DNA from: an uncultured Dehalococcoidia bacterium
GTDB lineage: Bacteria > Chloroflexota > Dehalococcoidia > Bin125
Reading direction: 5' to 3'
Length of the DNA: 64,000 bases
Assembly (NCBI GenBank): GCA_958295515.1
Contig: CATQGW010000001.1
Location: forward strand, 310,001-374,000
Of this stretch, positions 26,318-34,102 are shown one piece after another (the stretch's first letter is position 1; the number at the start of each line of letters is the position of its first letter). Position numbers and translations under genes: made by a program. The notes below the pieces were generated by a model that made no database searches, was not told where the DNA came from, and was given only the letters and a program-made list of their open reading frames with translations.

Positions 26318-26839
26318 CTATTGCCCCACCGCTTCTGTGGACTCGCGCACCACGATCACCTCGCACGGCGCGTGACTCAGCACATAGTCCGCCGTGCGCC
26401 CCAGATCCACCGCGCCCGACACGCCCCGCACGTTCGCCATCGGCGCATCCCCCCGATCGCCAACCTTCGCCGCCCAACCTACCCCCATCACCACCAGGTC
26501 CACATTCGCGCGCACCGCCTCCTCCACAATCCCCGGGCCCGCGTCCCGAGCCTGCAACAGCCAGCCCTCGCACTTCACCTTCGCCTGCTTCGCCTCCGCC
26601 TCCGCCTCCGTCAGCGACGCCTCCCCCTCCGCCGACAGCGTCGGCACATAAGCGTCCAACGCCAGCGCCCGATCCACCTCCACGACGTAGACCGGATACA
26701 CAACCGATCTGCGCCGCTCCACTCCTGCCAGGCGCAGCGCCACCTCCAGCCCACGGCGAGCCGCCGTCGAGCGATCAAAGGGCACAAGAACGCGAATGCC
26801 GGCCACACGCACCCCAGCCGCCGGCGGGTTCCCTGTCAA
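26318..26839 (-). CDS. Universal stress protein family protein
   Basis: A 173-residue UspA-fold protein. IRVLVPFDRSTAARRGLEVALRL is the first strand and helix, DLVVMGVGWAAKVG the nucleotide-binding region, and LGRTADYVLSHAPCEVIVVRE the typical C-terminal pattern. It probably binds ATP or a related nucleotide, but the glycine-rich loop is less regular than usual. First gene of the stretch leading to the TrkA-like pair, suggesting a link to potassium or stress control. Confidence 0.85.
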   Translation of the reverse strand: MTGNPPAAGVRVAGIRVLVPFDRSTAARRGLEVALRLAGVERRRSVVYPVYVVEVDRALALDAYVPTLSAEGEASLTEAEAEAKQAKVKCEGWLLQARDAGPGIVEEAVRANVDLVVMGVGWAAKVGDRGDAPMANVRGVSGAVDLGRTADYVLSHAPCEVIVVRESTEAVGQ

Positions 26840-26879
26840 ACCGGCGCGCCGCTCAGAATACTCGCCCCGCCGCCACTTC

Positions 26880-26920
26880 CGTCATACCCGCGTCATACCC
26901 GCGCTTGCCGCGGCGCGCTG
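26880..26920. repeat. Hairpin repeat family B, partial copies
   Basis: Two adjacent left halves CGTCATACCCGCG, then CTTGCCGCGGCGCG, a degraded right half. Occupies most of the 93-base gap between the stress-protein and phosphoesterase genes. Confidence 0.6.
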
Positions 26921-26932
26921 TGCAACAGTCCC

Positions 26933-27508
26933 CTAATACACGTACTTCGGCTGCTCCCGAATCAGGTGCGTCCCCGACTCATCGATCTGCTCCAGCCAGG
27001 CGTGCAGACGACCATCCGCAATCTCCAGAAAGCCCAGCGTGCCCATCCGCGTGTCCAGATTGCGCGGATACATCGGGCTGCCCGGATTGACCAGCAGCAC
27101 CCCGCGAATCGTCTCCACCGACGCCACATGCGTATCCCCATGCACCACCACATGCTGCGGACCGCCGAAATAGCGCTCCATCATCGTCTCCACCGTGCGG
27201 TAGGGCGGCCACTCCGGCAGCGCCATATCGTGCGTCAGCCCCACCCGGAAGCCTTCGATTTCCAGCGTCCAGGCCTCGCGCAGGCGCGGATCCTCGGGCT
27301 GCACCGGACGCCCCCCGCTGCCGTCGTCCCCGTTGCCCCGCGCCACATAAATCGGCGCAACCTCTTCCAGCAGGTCGATCAGCCGGACATCGTGAATGTC
27401 TCCGCCGTGCAGCAACAAGTCCACGCCGGCCAACCGCGCGTAGACTTGCGGCCACAGCTCGGCCCCGGCTTCGGGCACATGCGTGTCGGAGATCAACCCA
27501 ATCAGCAT
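26933..27508 (-). CDS. YfcE/MJ0936-type metallophosphoesterase
   Basis: Calcineurin-fold phosphodiesterase of 191 residues. Metal ligands are visible in MLIGLISDTHVP (D-x-H), LLHGGDIHD, ARGNGDDG, LTHDMAL and VVHGDTHVA. Family members hydrolyse artificial phosphodiesters; the physiological substrate is unknown. The ATG at 27508 puts the family-typical LIGLISDTH at the start; the frame is open further upstream without similarity. It is divergent from the sugar ABC operon, with only 43 bases between starts. Confidence 0.9.
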   Translation of the reverse strand: MLIGLISDTHVPEAGAELWPQVYARLAGVDLLLHGGDIHDVRLIDLLEEVAPIYVARGNGDDGSGGRPVQPEDPRLREAWTLEIEGFRVGLTHDMALPEWPPYRTVETMMERYFGGPQHVVVHGDTHVASVETIRGVLLVNPGSPMYPRNLDTRMGTLGFLEIADGRLHAWLEQIDESGTHLIREQPKYVY

Positions 27509-27551
27509 TGGCGGATAGCCTACACGCAGCTGCGCTGAAGGGAAGACGGAC

Positions 27552-28604
27552 GTGACCAACGCGACGGCGCTCGCTCGCATCCTCATCGGTCACTGGCGCG
27601 GCCTCCTGCTGGCCGCCCTGATCGGGCTCGTCATGTTCGCCGCCTACCTCTGCCGCGTCGACGAAGTCGTCCGCACCCAGGGGCAGACCGCCAGCCTGCC
27701 GCAGATCGACCTGCGCATCGCGATGATCACCCACGGCGGCATCGGCGACCCCTTCTGGGACCAGGTCGCCGCCGGCGCGCAGTCCGCAGAGCGCGAATTC
27801 GGCATCGAACTCCGCTTCGACGGCGACGGCAACATCAACACCCAGGTGCGCCTCGTCGATAACGTCGTCGCCCAGGGCTACGACGTGCTGATCGTCTCCC
27901 TCGCTGATCCGGATGCGATGGAAAACTCCGTGCGCGGAGCGATCGAGGCCGGCCTGCTGGTGCTCACGATCAACTCCGGCGAGGAGCGCGGGCGCGAGTT
28001 CGGCGCCATCACCCACTTCGGCCAACCCGACAAGGTCGCCGGCCTCGCCGCCGGCGAGCGCATGGCCGCCGCCGGCGTCAACCGCATGCTCTGCGTGGTC
28101 CACGAAGCTGGCAACGTCGGACTCGGCCACCGCTGCGACGAAGCCGGACTCTCTATGGAGCTGTCCGGCGGCTCCTACCAGACCCTGTTCGTCACCGGCA
28201 CCGCCAACATCCGCGAGACCACCAACGAAATCGGCGCTGTGCTGCTCGCCAATCCCGCCATCGACGGCGTCCTCACGCTCAACGCGGAGATCGCCGAACT
28301 CGCCCAACGCGCCATCGGTGAGGTCGCCGCCGACGCACTGCTCGCCACCTTCGATATCTCCTCCGACGTCCTCGAAGCGATCGAGCGCGGCGAGATGCTC
28401 TTCGCCGTCGATCAGCAGGCCTACCTACAGGGCTTCCTGCCCATCGCCTTCGCCTACTTCGCCCATGTCGAGCCGGAACTCGAGACCTCGGTCGTGCTGC
28501 GCGCCCTGCGCCGCTGGAGCGCCTCCGGACGCCTGCTCACCGGCCCCGGCTTCGTCGACGCCAGCAACGTGCGCCGCTACCCCGAAATCAGAGGCCCGGA
28601 ATGA
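27552..28604 (+). CDS. Sugar-type ABC substrate-binding protein 1
   Basis: A 350-residue periplasmic-binding-protein-fold protein (Peripla_BP_4, RbsB/XylF-like). An N-terminal hydrophobic segment (LLLAALIGLVMFAAYLC) lacks a good lipobox and may be an uncleaved anchor or signal peptide. The core starts IDLRIAMITHGGIGDPFWDQV and has VSLADPDAMENSV and FAVDQQAYLQGFLPIAF. First of three tandem paralogues. Its GTG start at 27552 is 43 bases from the divergent phosphoesterase start, so the two share a short promoter region. Confidence 0.88.
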   Translation: MTNATALARILIGHWRGLLLAALIGLVMFAAYLCRVDEVVRTQGQTASLPQIDLRIAMITHGGIGDPFWDQVAAGAQSAEREFGIELRFDGDGNINTQVRLVDNVVAQGYDVLIVSLADPDAMENSVRGAIEAGLLVLTINSGEERGREFGAITHFGQPDKVAGLAAGERMAAAGVNRMLCVVHEAGNVGLGHRCDEAGLSMELSGGSYQTLFVTGTANIRETTNEIGAVLLANPAIDGVLTLNAEIAELAQRAIGEVAADALLATFDISSDVLEAIERGEMLFAVDQQAYLQGFLPIAFAYFAHVEPELETSVVLRALRRWSASGRLLTGPGFVDASNVRRYPEIRGPE

Positions 28605-29629
28605 CCCGCCAACCGGTCCTCTGGCTCTCCACCCTGCTCGGCGCCGCGCTGGTCTGCGCCGCCTGCGCCGAAGCCGCGCTCGAGCGCCTCGGCCTCGCCG
28701 ACATCCAGCCGCTCTCCGTCGCCTTCGTCGTCCACGGCCAAGACGACGACCCCTTCTGGCAGGAAGTCCGCGCCGGCGCCGAGGACGCCGCGCAAGCCTT
28801 CGACGCCAGCCTCTCCTGGCAGTCCTCCGCACAGACCGAAGAGCGCGTCCGCATGGTCGACACGGCGCTCGCCCAGGGCTTCGATGTCGTCGTCGTCACC
28901 CTCTCCGACCCTCCCGGCATGGAGCGAATCGTCCGCGAGGCGGTCGTCAGAGGCGCGCTCGTCTATGTCATCAACGAGGGCGTGCAATACGCCACCGGTT
29001 TCGGCGCCGACGCCTTCTTCGGCATGGTCGAGACCGTCGCCGGCCTCGCCGCCGGCGAACGCCTCGCCGAAGCCGGCGCCACCAAATTCCTCTGCGTCCT
29101 CCACGAAGCCGGGAACCGGGGACTCGTCGAGCGCTGCGAACAGGCCGAATTCCGGATCGGTGAGATGATCCGCCTGCTCGTCGATCCCCGCCGCGGCTCC
29201 AGCGTCGAAGCCCGCGTCGCCGAGTCGCTCACCAAAGACCCCGAGATCGACGCCGTCCTGACCAGCGACGGCTCCCGAATCGCCGGCCCGGCCACCGCCG
29301 CGATCGATCGCTTCCGCGCCGAAGGCCGCGTCATCCTGCACGCCGCCTTCGGCGTCGACGAACTGGTCCTGCGCGGCATCGAAGACGACTCGATCCTCTT
29401 CGCCGTGGATGAACAGCCCTGGCTGCAGGGCTATCTGCCCGTCGCCTACGCCCAGCTCAAGCGCTACTCCGCCCGCACCCGCGGCGACGAGTTGGCCAGC
29501 GTGATGCTGCAGTGGGCCGAGGCCGGCGGCGTGCTGCTCGGCCCCGGCTTCGTCGACCGGCGCAACGTCGAACAGGTGCGCTCCTCCGGCGCGGTCGCCG
29601 TCGGCGCATGGTGGCTGGATCAATCATGA
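28601..29629 (+). CDS. Sugar-type ABC substrate-binding lipoprotein 2
   Basis: A 342-residue paralogue. Signal sequence LWLSTLLGAALVCAAC ends in a lipobox, giving a lipoprotein with mature start CAEAALERLG. Binding-fold landmarks are FVVHGQDDDPFWQEVRAGAE, VTLSDPPGMERIV, ATGFGADAFFGMVETVAGLA and FAVDEQPWLQGYLPVAY. It is much closer to copy 3 than to copy 1. Start overlaps the stop of copy 1 (ATGA), indicating coupled translation. Confidence 0.9.
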   Translation: MTRQPVLWLSTLLGAALVCAACAEAALERLGLADIQPLSVAFVVHGQDDDPFWQEVRAGAEDAAQAFDASLSWQSSAQTEERVRMVDTALAQGFDVVVVTLSDPPGMERIVREAVVRGALVYVINEGVQYATGFGADAFFGMVETVAGLAAGERLAEAGATKFLCVLHEAGNRGLVERCEQAEFRIGEMIRLLVDPRRGSSVEARVAESLTKDPEIDAVLTSDGSRIAGPATAAIDRFRAEGRVILHAAFGVDELVLRGIEDDSILFAVDEQPWLQGYLPVAYAQLKRYSARTRGDELASVMLQWAEAGGVLLGPGFVDRRNVEQVRSSGAVAVGAWWLDQS

Positions 29630-30669
29630 GCCGCATCATCCCCACCCGCCGAGCAACTCTCGGACTCGCCGCGCTGATCTGCGCCGCGCTGATCTGCGCC
29701 GGCTGCGCCGAAGCCGCACTCGAACGCCTCGGCCTCGGCAGATCCCAACCCCTCACCGTCTCCTTCATCGTCCACGGCACGGCGCAGGACCCCTTCTGGC
29801 AGGAAGTCCGCGCCGGCGCCGAGTCCGCCGCGCAGGCCTTCGACGCCAGCATCTCCTGGCACTTCGCGCCGCAAACCGAGGAGCGCGTCCGCCTCATCGA
29901 AGACGCGATCCAACAGCGCTTCGACGTGATCGTCGTCACCCTCTCCGACCCTGTCGGCATGGAGCAAAGCGTCCGCGACGCCGTCGTCTTCGGCGCCACC
30001 GTCTACGTGATCAACGCCGGCGTCCAGTACGCCACCGGCTTCGGCGCCGACGCCTTCTTCGGCATGGTCGAGACCGTCGCCGGCCTCGCCGCCGGCGAGC
30101 GGCTCGCCGCGGCCGGCGTCTCCAAGCTGCTCTGCGTCATTCACGAGCCCGGCAACGAATCGCTCGTCACCCGCTGCGAGCAGGCCGAATTCCGCATCGG
30201 CGAGATGATCCGCCTGTTCATCGACCCGCTCGACCGGGACCAAACCGAGGGCCGCATTCTCGAAGCGCTCACCCAGGACCCGGAGATCGACGGCATCCTC
30301 ACCCACGACGGCTGGCTGATCGCCGGACCGGCCGACGCCGCCCTCGCGCGCCTCCGCGCACAAGGCCGCGTCATCCCCCACGCCATCTTCGGCGTCGATG
30401 AGCCCGTCCTGCAGGCCATCGAAGACGGCCGCGCCCTCTTCACCGTCGACCAACAGCCCTGGCTGCAGGGCTACCTGCCCGTCGCCTACGCTCAGCTCAG
30501 CCGCTATTCCGATCTCGTCCGCGGCGATGAGCTGGCCAGCGTCCTGCTCCAGTGGGCCGAGGGCGGCGGCATCATCCTCGGTCCCGGATTCATCGATCAA
30601 CACAACATCGAAGCGGTGCGCGCCTCGGGCGCGGTGGAAGAGGCCAGCTGGTGGTTGACCGAGCAATAG
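29626..30669 (+). CDS. Sugar-type ABC substrate-binding lipoprotein 3
   Basis: A 347-residue paralogue with signal sequence and lipobox LICAGC, mature start CAEAALERLGLG, almost the same as copy 2. Shared segments such as PFWQEVRAGAE and ATGFGADAFFGMVETVAGLA point to a recent duplication. The ATG at 29626 overlaps the stop of copy 2; an upstream frame-open region from 29512 is overlapping sequence. Three binding proteins feeding one permease could widen substrate range. Confidence 0.9.
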   Translation: MSRIIPTRRATLGLAALICAALICAGCAEAALERLGLGRSQPLTVSFIVHGTAQDPFWQEVRAGAESAAQAFDASISWHFAPQTEERVRLIEDAIQQRFDVIVVTLSDPVGMEQSVRDAVVFGATVYVINAGVQYATGFGADAFFGMVETVAGLAAGERLAAAGVSKLLCVIHEPGNESLVTRCEQAEFRIGEMIRLFIDPLDRDQTEGRILEALTQDPEIDGILTHDGWLIAGPADAALARLRAQGRVIPHAIFGVDEPVLQAIEDGRALFTVDQQPWLQGYLPVAYAQLSRYSDLVRGDELASVLLQWAEGGGIILGPGFIDQHNIEAVRASGAVEEASWWLTEQ

Positions 30670-31691
30670 CCCTGAGCCAACTCTGGCAGCGCTGGACCAA
30701 CCGCGTCATGCAGCGGCCCGAGGTCGGCTCGGTCGCCGCCGCCTCGCTGCTCTTCATCTTCTTCAGCATCGCCTCCCGCGGCGCCATGGTCGAAGGCTCC
30801 ACCCTCGCCCGCATCTTCGATACCGCCTGGCCCTACGGCATCATGGCCGTCGCCGTCGGCCTGCTCATGATCGGCGGCGAATACGACCTCTCCGCCGGCG
30901 TCATGGTCGCCACCGCCGGCACCGCGATCGGCATCATGGCCGTCGAATGGGGACTCAACCTCTGGCTCGCCGCGCTCCTCTCGCTCTTCATCTGCCTCGC
31001 CCTCGGCGCCTGGAACGGCATGATGGTCGTCCGCACCGGCCTGCCATCCTTCGTCATCACGCTCGGCACCTTCTTCGGCCTCAGAGGCGCCAACGTCGCC
31101 TTATCCAAACACTTCACCGGCGACGCGCTGATCGAAAACCTCGACGAAGCAGCCGGCTTCGACTCCCTCCACGCCGTCCTCGCCACCGCCTTCGGCACAC
31201 CCCCCGAAGACTTCCGCGTCTCCGTCCTCTGGTGGGCCGGCTTCACCATCATCATCAGCTGGGTGCTCTGGCGCACCAAAATCGGCAACTGGATTTTCGC
31301 CGCCGGCGGCGACCCCGCCGCCGCCCGCGCCAACGGCGTCCCCGTCTCCGCAATCAAAATCAGCCTCTTCATGCTCACCGCCACCGCCGCCTGGTTCGTC
31401 GGCATCAGCAACGCCGTCCGCTACACCAGCGTCCAGGCCGGCCAGGGCGTCGGCGACGAATTCTTCTTCATCATCGCCGCCGTCGTCGGCGGCTGCCGCA
31501 TGGCCGGCGGCTACGGCTCAATCGTCGGCCCCTCGATCGGCGCCCTGATCTGGGGCATCGCCTTCATCGGCATCCCCCAGGCCGGCTGGAACTCCGACTG
31601 GCGCTGGGCCTTCCTCGGCGTACTCTTGCTGGTAGCCACCCTGATCAACCACTACGTGGGCCAACGCGCCCCCTCGGAACACGGAGACTGA
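30651..31691 (+). CDS. Sugar ABC transporter permease, RbsC type
   Basis: Inner-membrane permease of about 346 residues with multiple helices. Landmarks: GIMAVAVGLLMIGGEYDLSAG, LGAWNGMMVVRTGLPSFVITLGT (helix landmarks GAWNG and LPSFVITLGT), GGDPAAARANGVPVS and GGYGSIVGPSIGAL, all typical of RbsC/XylH. The GTG at 30651 overlaps copy 3 by 19 bases and has a GGAAGAGG site seven bases upstream; the first ATG is at 30708 without a site. It is followed after 5 bases by the ATPase gene. Confidence 0.9.
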   Translation: MVDRAIALSQLWQRWTNRVMQRPEVGSVAAASLLFIFFSIASRGAMVEGSTLARIFDTAWPYGIMAVAVGLLMIGGEYDLSAGVMVATAGTAIGIMAVEWGLNLWLAALLSLFICLALGAWNGMMVVRTGLPSFVITLGTFFGLRGANVALSKHFTGDALIENLDEAAGFDSLHAVLATAFGTPPEDFRVSVLWWAGFTIIISWVLWRTKIGNWIFAAGGDPAAARANGVPVSAIKISLFMLTATAAWFVGISNAVRYTSVQAGQGVGDEFFFIIAAVVGGCRMAGGYGSIVGPSIGALIWGIAFIGIPQAGWNSDWRWAFLGVLLLVATLINHYVGQRAPSEHGD

Positions 31692-31696
31692 TCGCC

Positions 31697-32524
31697 ATGG
31701 CCGAACCCGAACCCCAGGCCGAACCCGCCGAACCCGCGGAACCCGCCGCGCCCACGCCGATCCTCGAAGTCTCCGACCTCGGCGTCCGCTTCGAGCAGGT
31801 CACCGCCCTCGAACACGTCAGCGTCGACATCTACCCCGGCGAAGTCACCTGCGTCGTCGGCCACAACGGCGCCGGCAAATCCGTCTTCATCAAGGCGCTC
31901 TGCGGCCTCAATCATCCCAGCAGCGGGCACGTCAAGCTTGACGGCGAACAGGTCTCGCTCGACTCCCCCCGCCGCGCCCGCGCGCTCGGCATCTTCGCCG
32001 TCCACCAGGACCTCGCCCTGATCCCCCTGCTCTCGCTCTGGCGCAACTTCTTCCTCGGTGCAGAACCCGTCCACGGCTGGGGCATCTTCAGCGAGTTCGA
32101 CGCCCACTACGCGCGCACCACCCTGATCGCCGAAATGGCCAAACTCGGCGTCGACATCGGCGACCCCGACCGCACCGCACGCACACTCTCCGGCGGCGAA
32201 CGCCAGGCCGTCGCCATCGCCCGCGCCCTGCACCACGGCGCGCGCATCCTCGTGCTCGACGAACCCACCACCGCGCTCGGCGTCCAGCAGGCCGGCACCG
32301 TGCTCCGGCTGATCCGCCGCACCGCCGAGCGCGGCACCGCCATCCTGCTCGTCTCTCCCCGCCTCGAACACACCTATCCCGTCGGCGACCGCTTCCTCGT
32401 CTTCCAGCGCGGACACCTCGCCGCCGACCTCCGCAAGGAGGAGGTCACCCGCGACGAGCTCAGCGAGATGCTCTCCGGCGGCGGCGAGCGCCACGAGATC
32501 GAAGCCGCCCTGCTCAGCGAGTGA
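31697..32524 (+). CDS. Sugar ABC transporter ATP-binding protein, single domain, H-loop His absent
   Basis: A 275-residue ATPase. The N-terminus is a Pro/Glu/Ala-rich leader (residues 2-20). Walker A GHNGAGKS is at 55-62, LSGGERQ at 164-170 and Walker B ILVLDE at 184-189. The switch region reads LLVSPRLEHTYPVGDR: Pro221 stands where RbsA-type ATPases have the H-loop histidine (typically SHRL or SHNL). It carries one nucleotide-binding domain, as in FrcA-type systems, not the fused pair of RbsA. Last gene of the sugar ABC operon. Confidence 0.9.
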   Translation: MAEPEPQAEPAEPAEPAAPTPILEVSDLGVRFEQVTALEHVSVDIYPGEVTCVVGHNGAGKSVFIKALCGLNHPSSGHVKLDGEQVSLDSPRRARALGIFAVHQDLALIPLLSLWRNFFLGAEPVHGWGIFSEFDAHYARTTLIAEMAKLGVDIGDPDRTARTLSGGERQAVAIARALHHGARILVLDEPTTALGVQQAGTVLRLIRRTAERGTAILLVSPRLEHTYPVGDRFLVFQRGHLAADLRKEEVTRDELSEMLSGGGERHEIEAALLSE

Positions 32525-32548
32525 CATCCACGCCGCACGCACTACACT
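32521..32548 (+). promoter_or_regulatory. Putative pdxS promoter
   Basis: GTGACA (5/6 match to -35) at 32521-32526 and TACACT (4/6 match to -10) at 32543-32548 are 16 bases apart. The -35 overlaps the stop codon of the preceding ATPase gene. A GAGGAGG ribosome site follows before the ATG at 32583. Confidence 0.45.
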
Positions 32549-32582
32549 AAGCCCATTACCAAAGCCATGAGGAGGCGACGGA

Positions 32583-33470
32583 ATGGTCGTTGAGACCGCA
32601 ACCCAGACGGTCAAAGCCGGACTCGCCCAGATGCTCAAGGGCGGCGTCATCATGGATGTCGTCACCCCCGAGCACGCCCAAATCGCACAGGAGGCCGGCG
32701 CCTGCTCGGTCATGGCGCTCGAGCGCGTCCCCGCCGACATCCGCAAGACCGGCGGCGTCGCCCGCATGAGCGACCCCTCGCTGATCCGCGGCATCATCGC
32801 CACCGTCTCCATCCCCGTCATGGCCAAAGTCCGCATCGGACACTTCGTCGAAGCCTCAATCCTCGAAGCCCTCGGCGTCGACTACATCGACGAGTCCGAG
32901 GTGCTCACCCCCGCCGACGAGCGCTACCACATCAACAAGCACGAATTCGCCGTGCCCTTCGTCTGCGGCTGCCGCGACCTCGGCGAAGCCCTGCGCCGCA
33001 TCGCCGAAGGCGCGGCCATGATCCGCACCAAGGGCGAAGCCGGCACCGGCAACATCGTCGAAGCCGTCCGACACATGCGCGCCGTCCAGGGCGAAATCCA
33101 GCGCCTGCGCGGCATGGGCGATGAAGAGCTCGTCTCCTACGCCCGCGACATCGGCGCGCCCGTCGAACTCGTCCGCGAGACCCGCGAGCGCGGACGCCTG
33201 CCCGTCGTCAACTTCGCCGCCGGCGGCGTCGCCACCCCCGCCGACGCCGCCCTGATGATGCGCCTCGGCGCCGACGGCGTCTTCGTCGGCAGCGGCATCT
33301 TCAAATCCCAGGAGCCCGCCCGCATGGCCGAGGCGATCGTCCGCGCCGTCACCCACTTCGAGGACGACCAAATCCTCGCCGAAGTCTCGACCAACCTCCC
33401 CCAGGCGATGCCCGGCCTCGAACTCTCGGAAATCCCCGAACCTGAGCGGCTCGCTCAGAGAGGCTGGTGA
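32583..33470 (+). CDS. pdxS: Pyridoxal 5'-phosphate synthase lyase subunit PdxS
   Basis: Synthase subunit of the ribose-5-phosphate-dependent PLP pathway; combines a pentose phosphate, glyceraldehyde 3-phosphate and ammonia. The 295-residue protein has the highly conserved start ([17 protein letters not shown]) and landmarks [34 protein letters not shown] and [15 protein letters not shown]. Length is typical. Followed 11 bases later by its glutaminase partner pdxT. Confidence 0.97.
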   Translation: MVVETATQTVKAGLAQMLKGGVIMDVVTPEHAQIAQEAGACSVMALERVPADIRKTGGVARMSDPSLIRGIIATVSIPVMAKVRIGHFVEASILEALGVDYIDESEVLTPADERYHINKHEFAVPFVCGCRDLGEALRRIAEGAAMIRTKGEAGTGNIVEAVRHMRAVQGEIQRLRGMGDEELVSYARDIGAPVELVRETRERGRLPVVNFAAGGVATPADAALMMRLGADGVFVGSGIFKSQEPARMAEAIVRAVTHFEDDQILAEVSTNLPQAMPGLELSEIPEPERLAQRGW

Positions 33471-33480
33471 CCCCCCGCAG

Positions 33481-34095
33481 ATGAGCGCCGCCGGCGAACC
33501 GATCATCGGCGTCCTCGCCCTGCAGGGAGACTTCGCCGAGCACGCCCACAGCCTCGCCCGCGCCGGCGCGCAGCCCTGCGAAGTGCGCACCGCCGCGCAG
33601 CTCGCCGCGGTCGACGGCCTGATCATCCCCGGCGGCGAAAGCACCACCATCGCCCGCCTGCTGCTCCAGTACGACCTGCGCGAGCCGATCATCGCCGCCG
33701 CCGACAACGGACTCCCTATCTGGGGCACCTGCGCCGGCGCAATCCTGCTCGCCGCCGAGATCGAATGGCTCGACCGCCCCGCCCTCTCGCTGATCCCAAT
33801 CACCATCGAGCGCAACGCCTACGGACGCCAGATCGACTCCTTCGAAGCCGAGCTCGAGCCCGGCGCGCTCGGCGGCGCGCCCGTTCATGCCGTCTTCATC
33901 CGCGCCCCGCGCATCCGCGAAGTGCGCGATGGCGTCTCCGTCCTGCTCCAGCTCGACGACGAACCCGTCGCCGTTGAATACCGCCGGCTCATGGCCAGCA
34001 CCTTCCATCCGGAGCTGACCGACGACCTCCGCCTGCACCGCCGTTTCGTCGAGCGCTGCCGCCAGGCGCGCCCACGTGACCACGCCGGAAACTGA
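33481..34095 (+). CDS. pdxT: Pyridoxal 5'-phosphate synthase glutaminase subunit PdxT
   Basis: Class I glutaminase of 204 residues giving ammonia to PdxS. Contains GVLALQGDFAEH, the oxyanion-region motif GGESTTIARLL (residues 51-61), the nucleophile Cys84 in WGTCAGAILL and the His/Glu pair in STFHPELT. Its end overlaps a possible GTG start of the next gene. Confidence 0.96.
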   Translation: MSAAGEPIIGVLALQGDFAEHAHSLARAGAQPCEVRTAAQLAAVDGLIIPGGESTTIARLLLQYDLREPIIAAADNGLPIWGTCAGAILLAAEIEWLDRPALSLIPITIERNAYGRQIDSFEAELEPGALGGAPVHAVFIRAPRIREVRDGVSVLLQLDDEPVAVEYRRLMASTFHPELTDDLRLHRRFVERCRQARPRDHAGN

Positions 34096-34102
34096 CCCAG
34101 CC

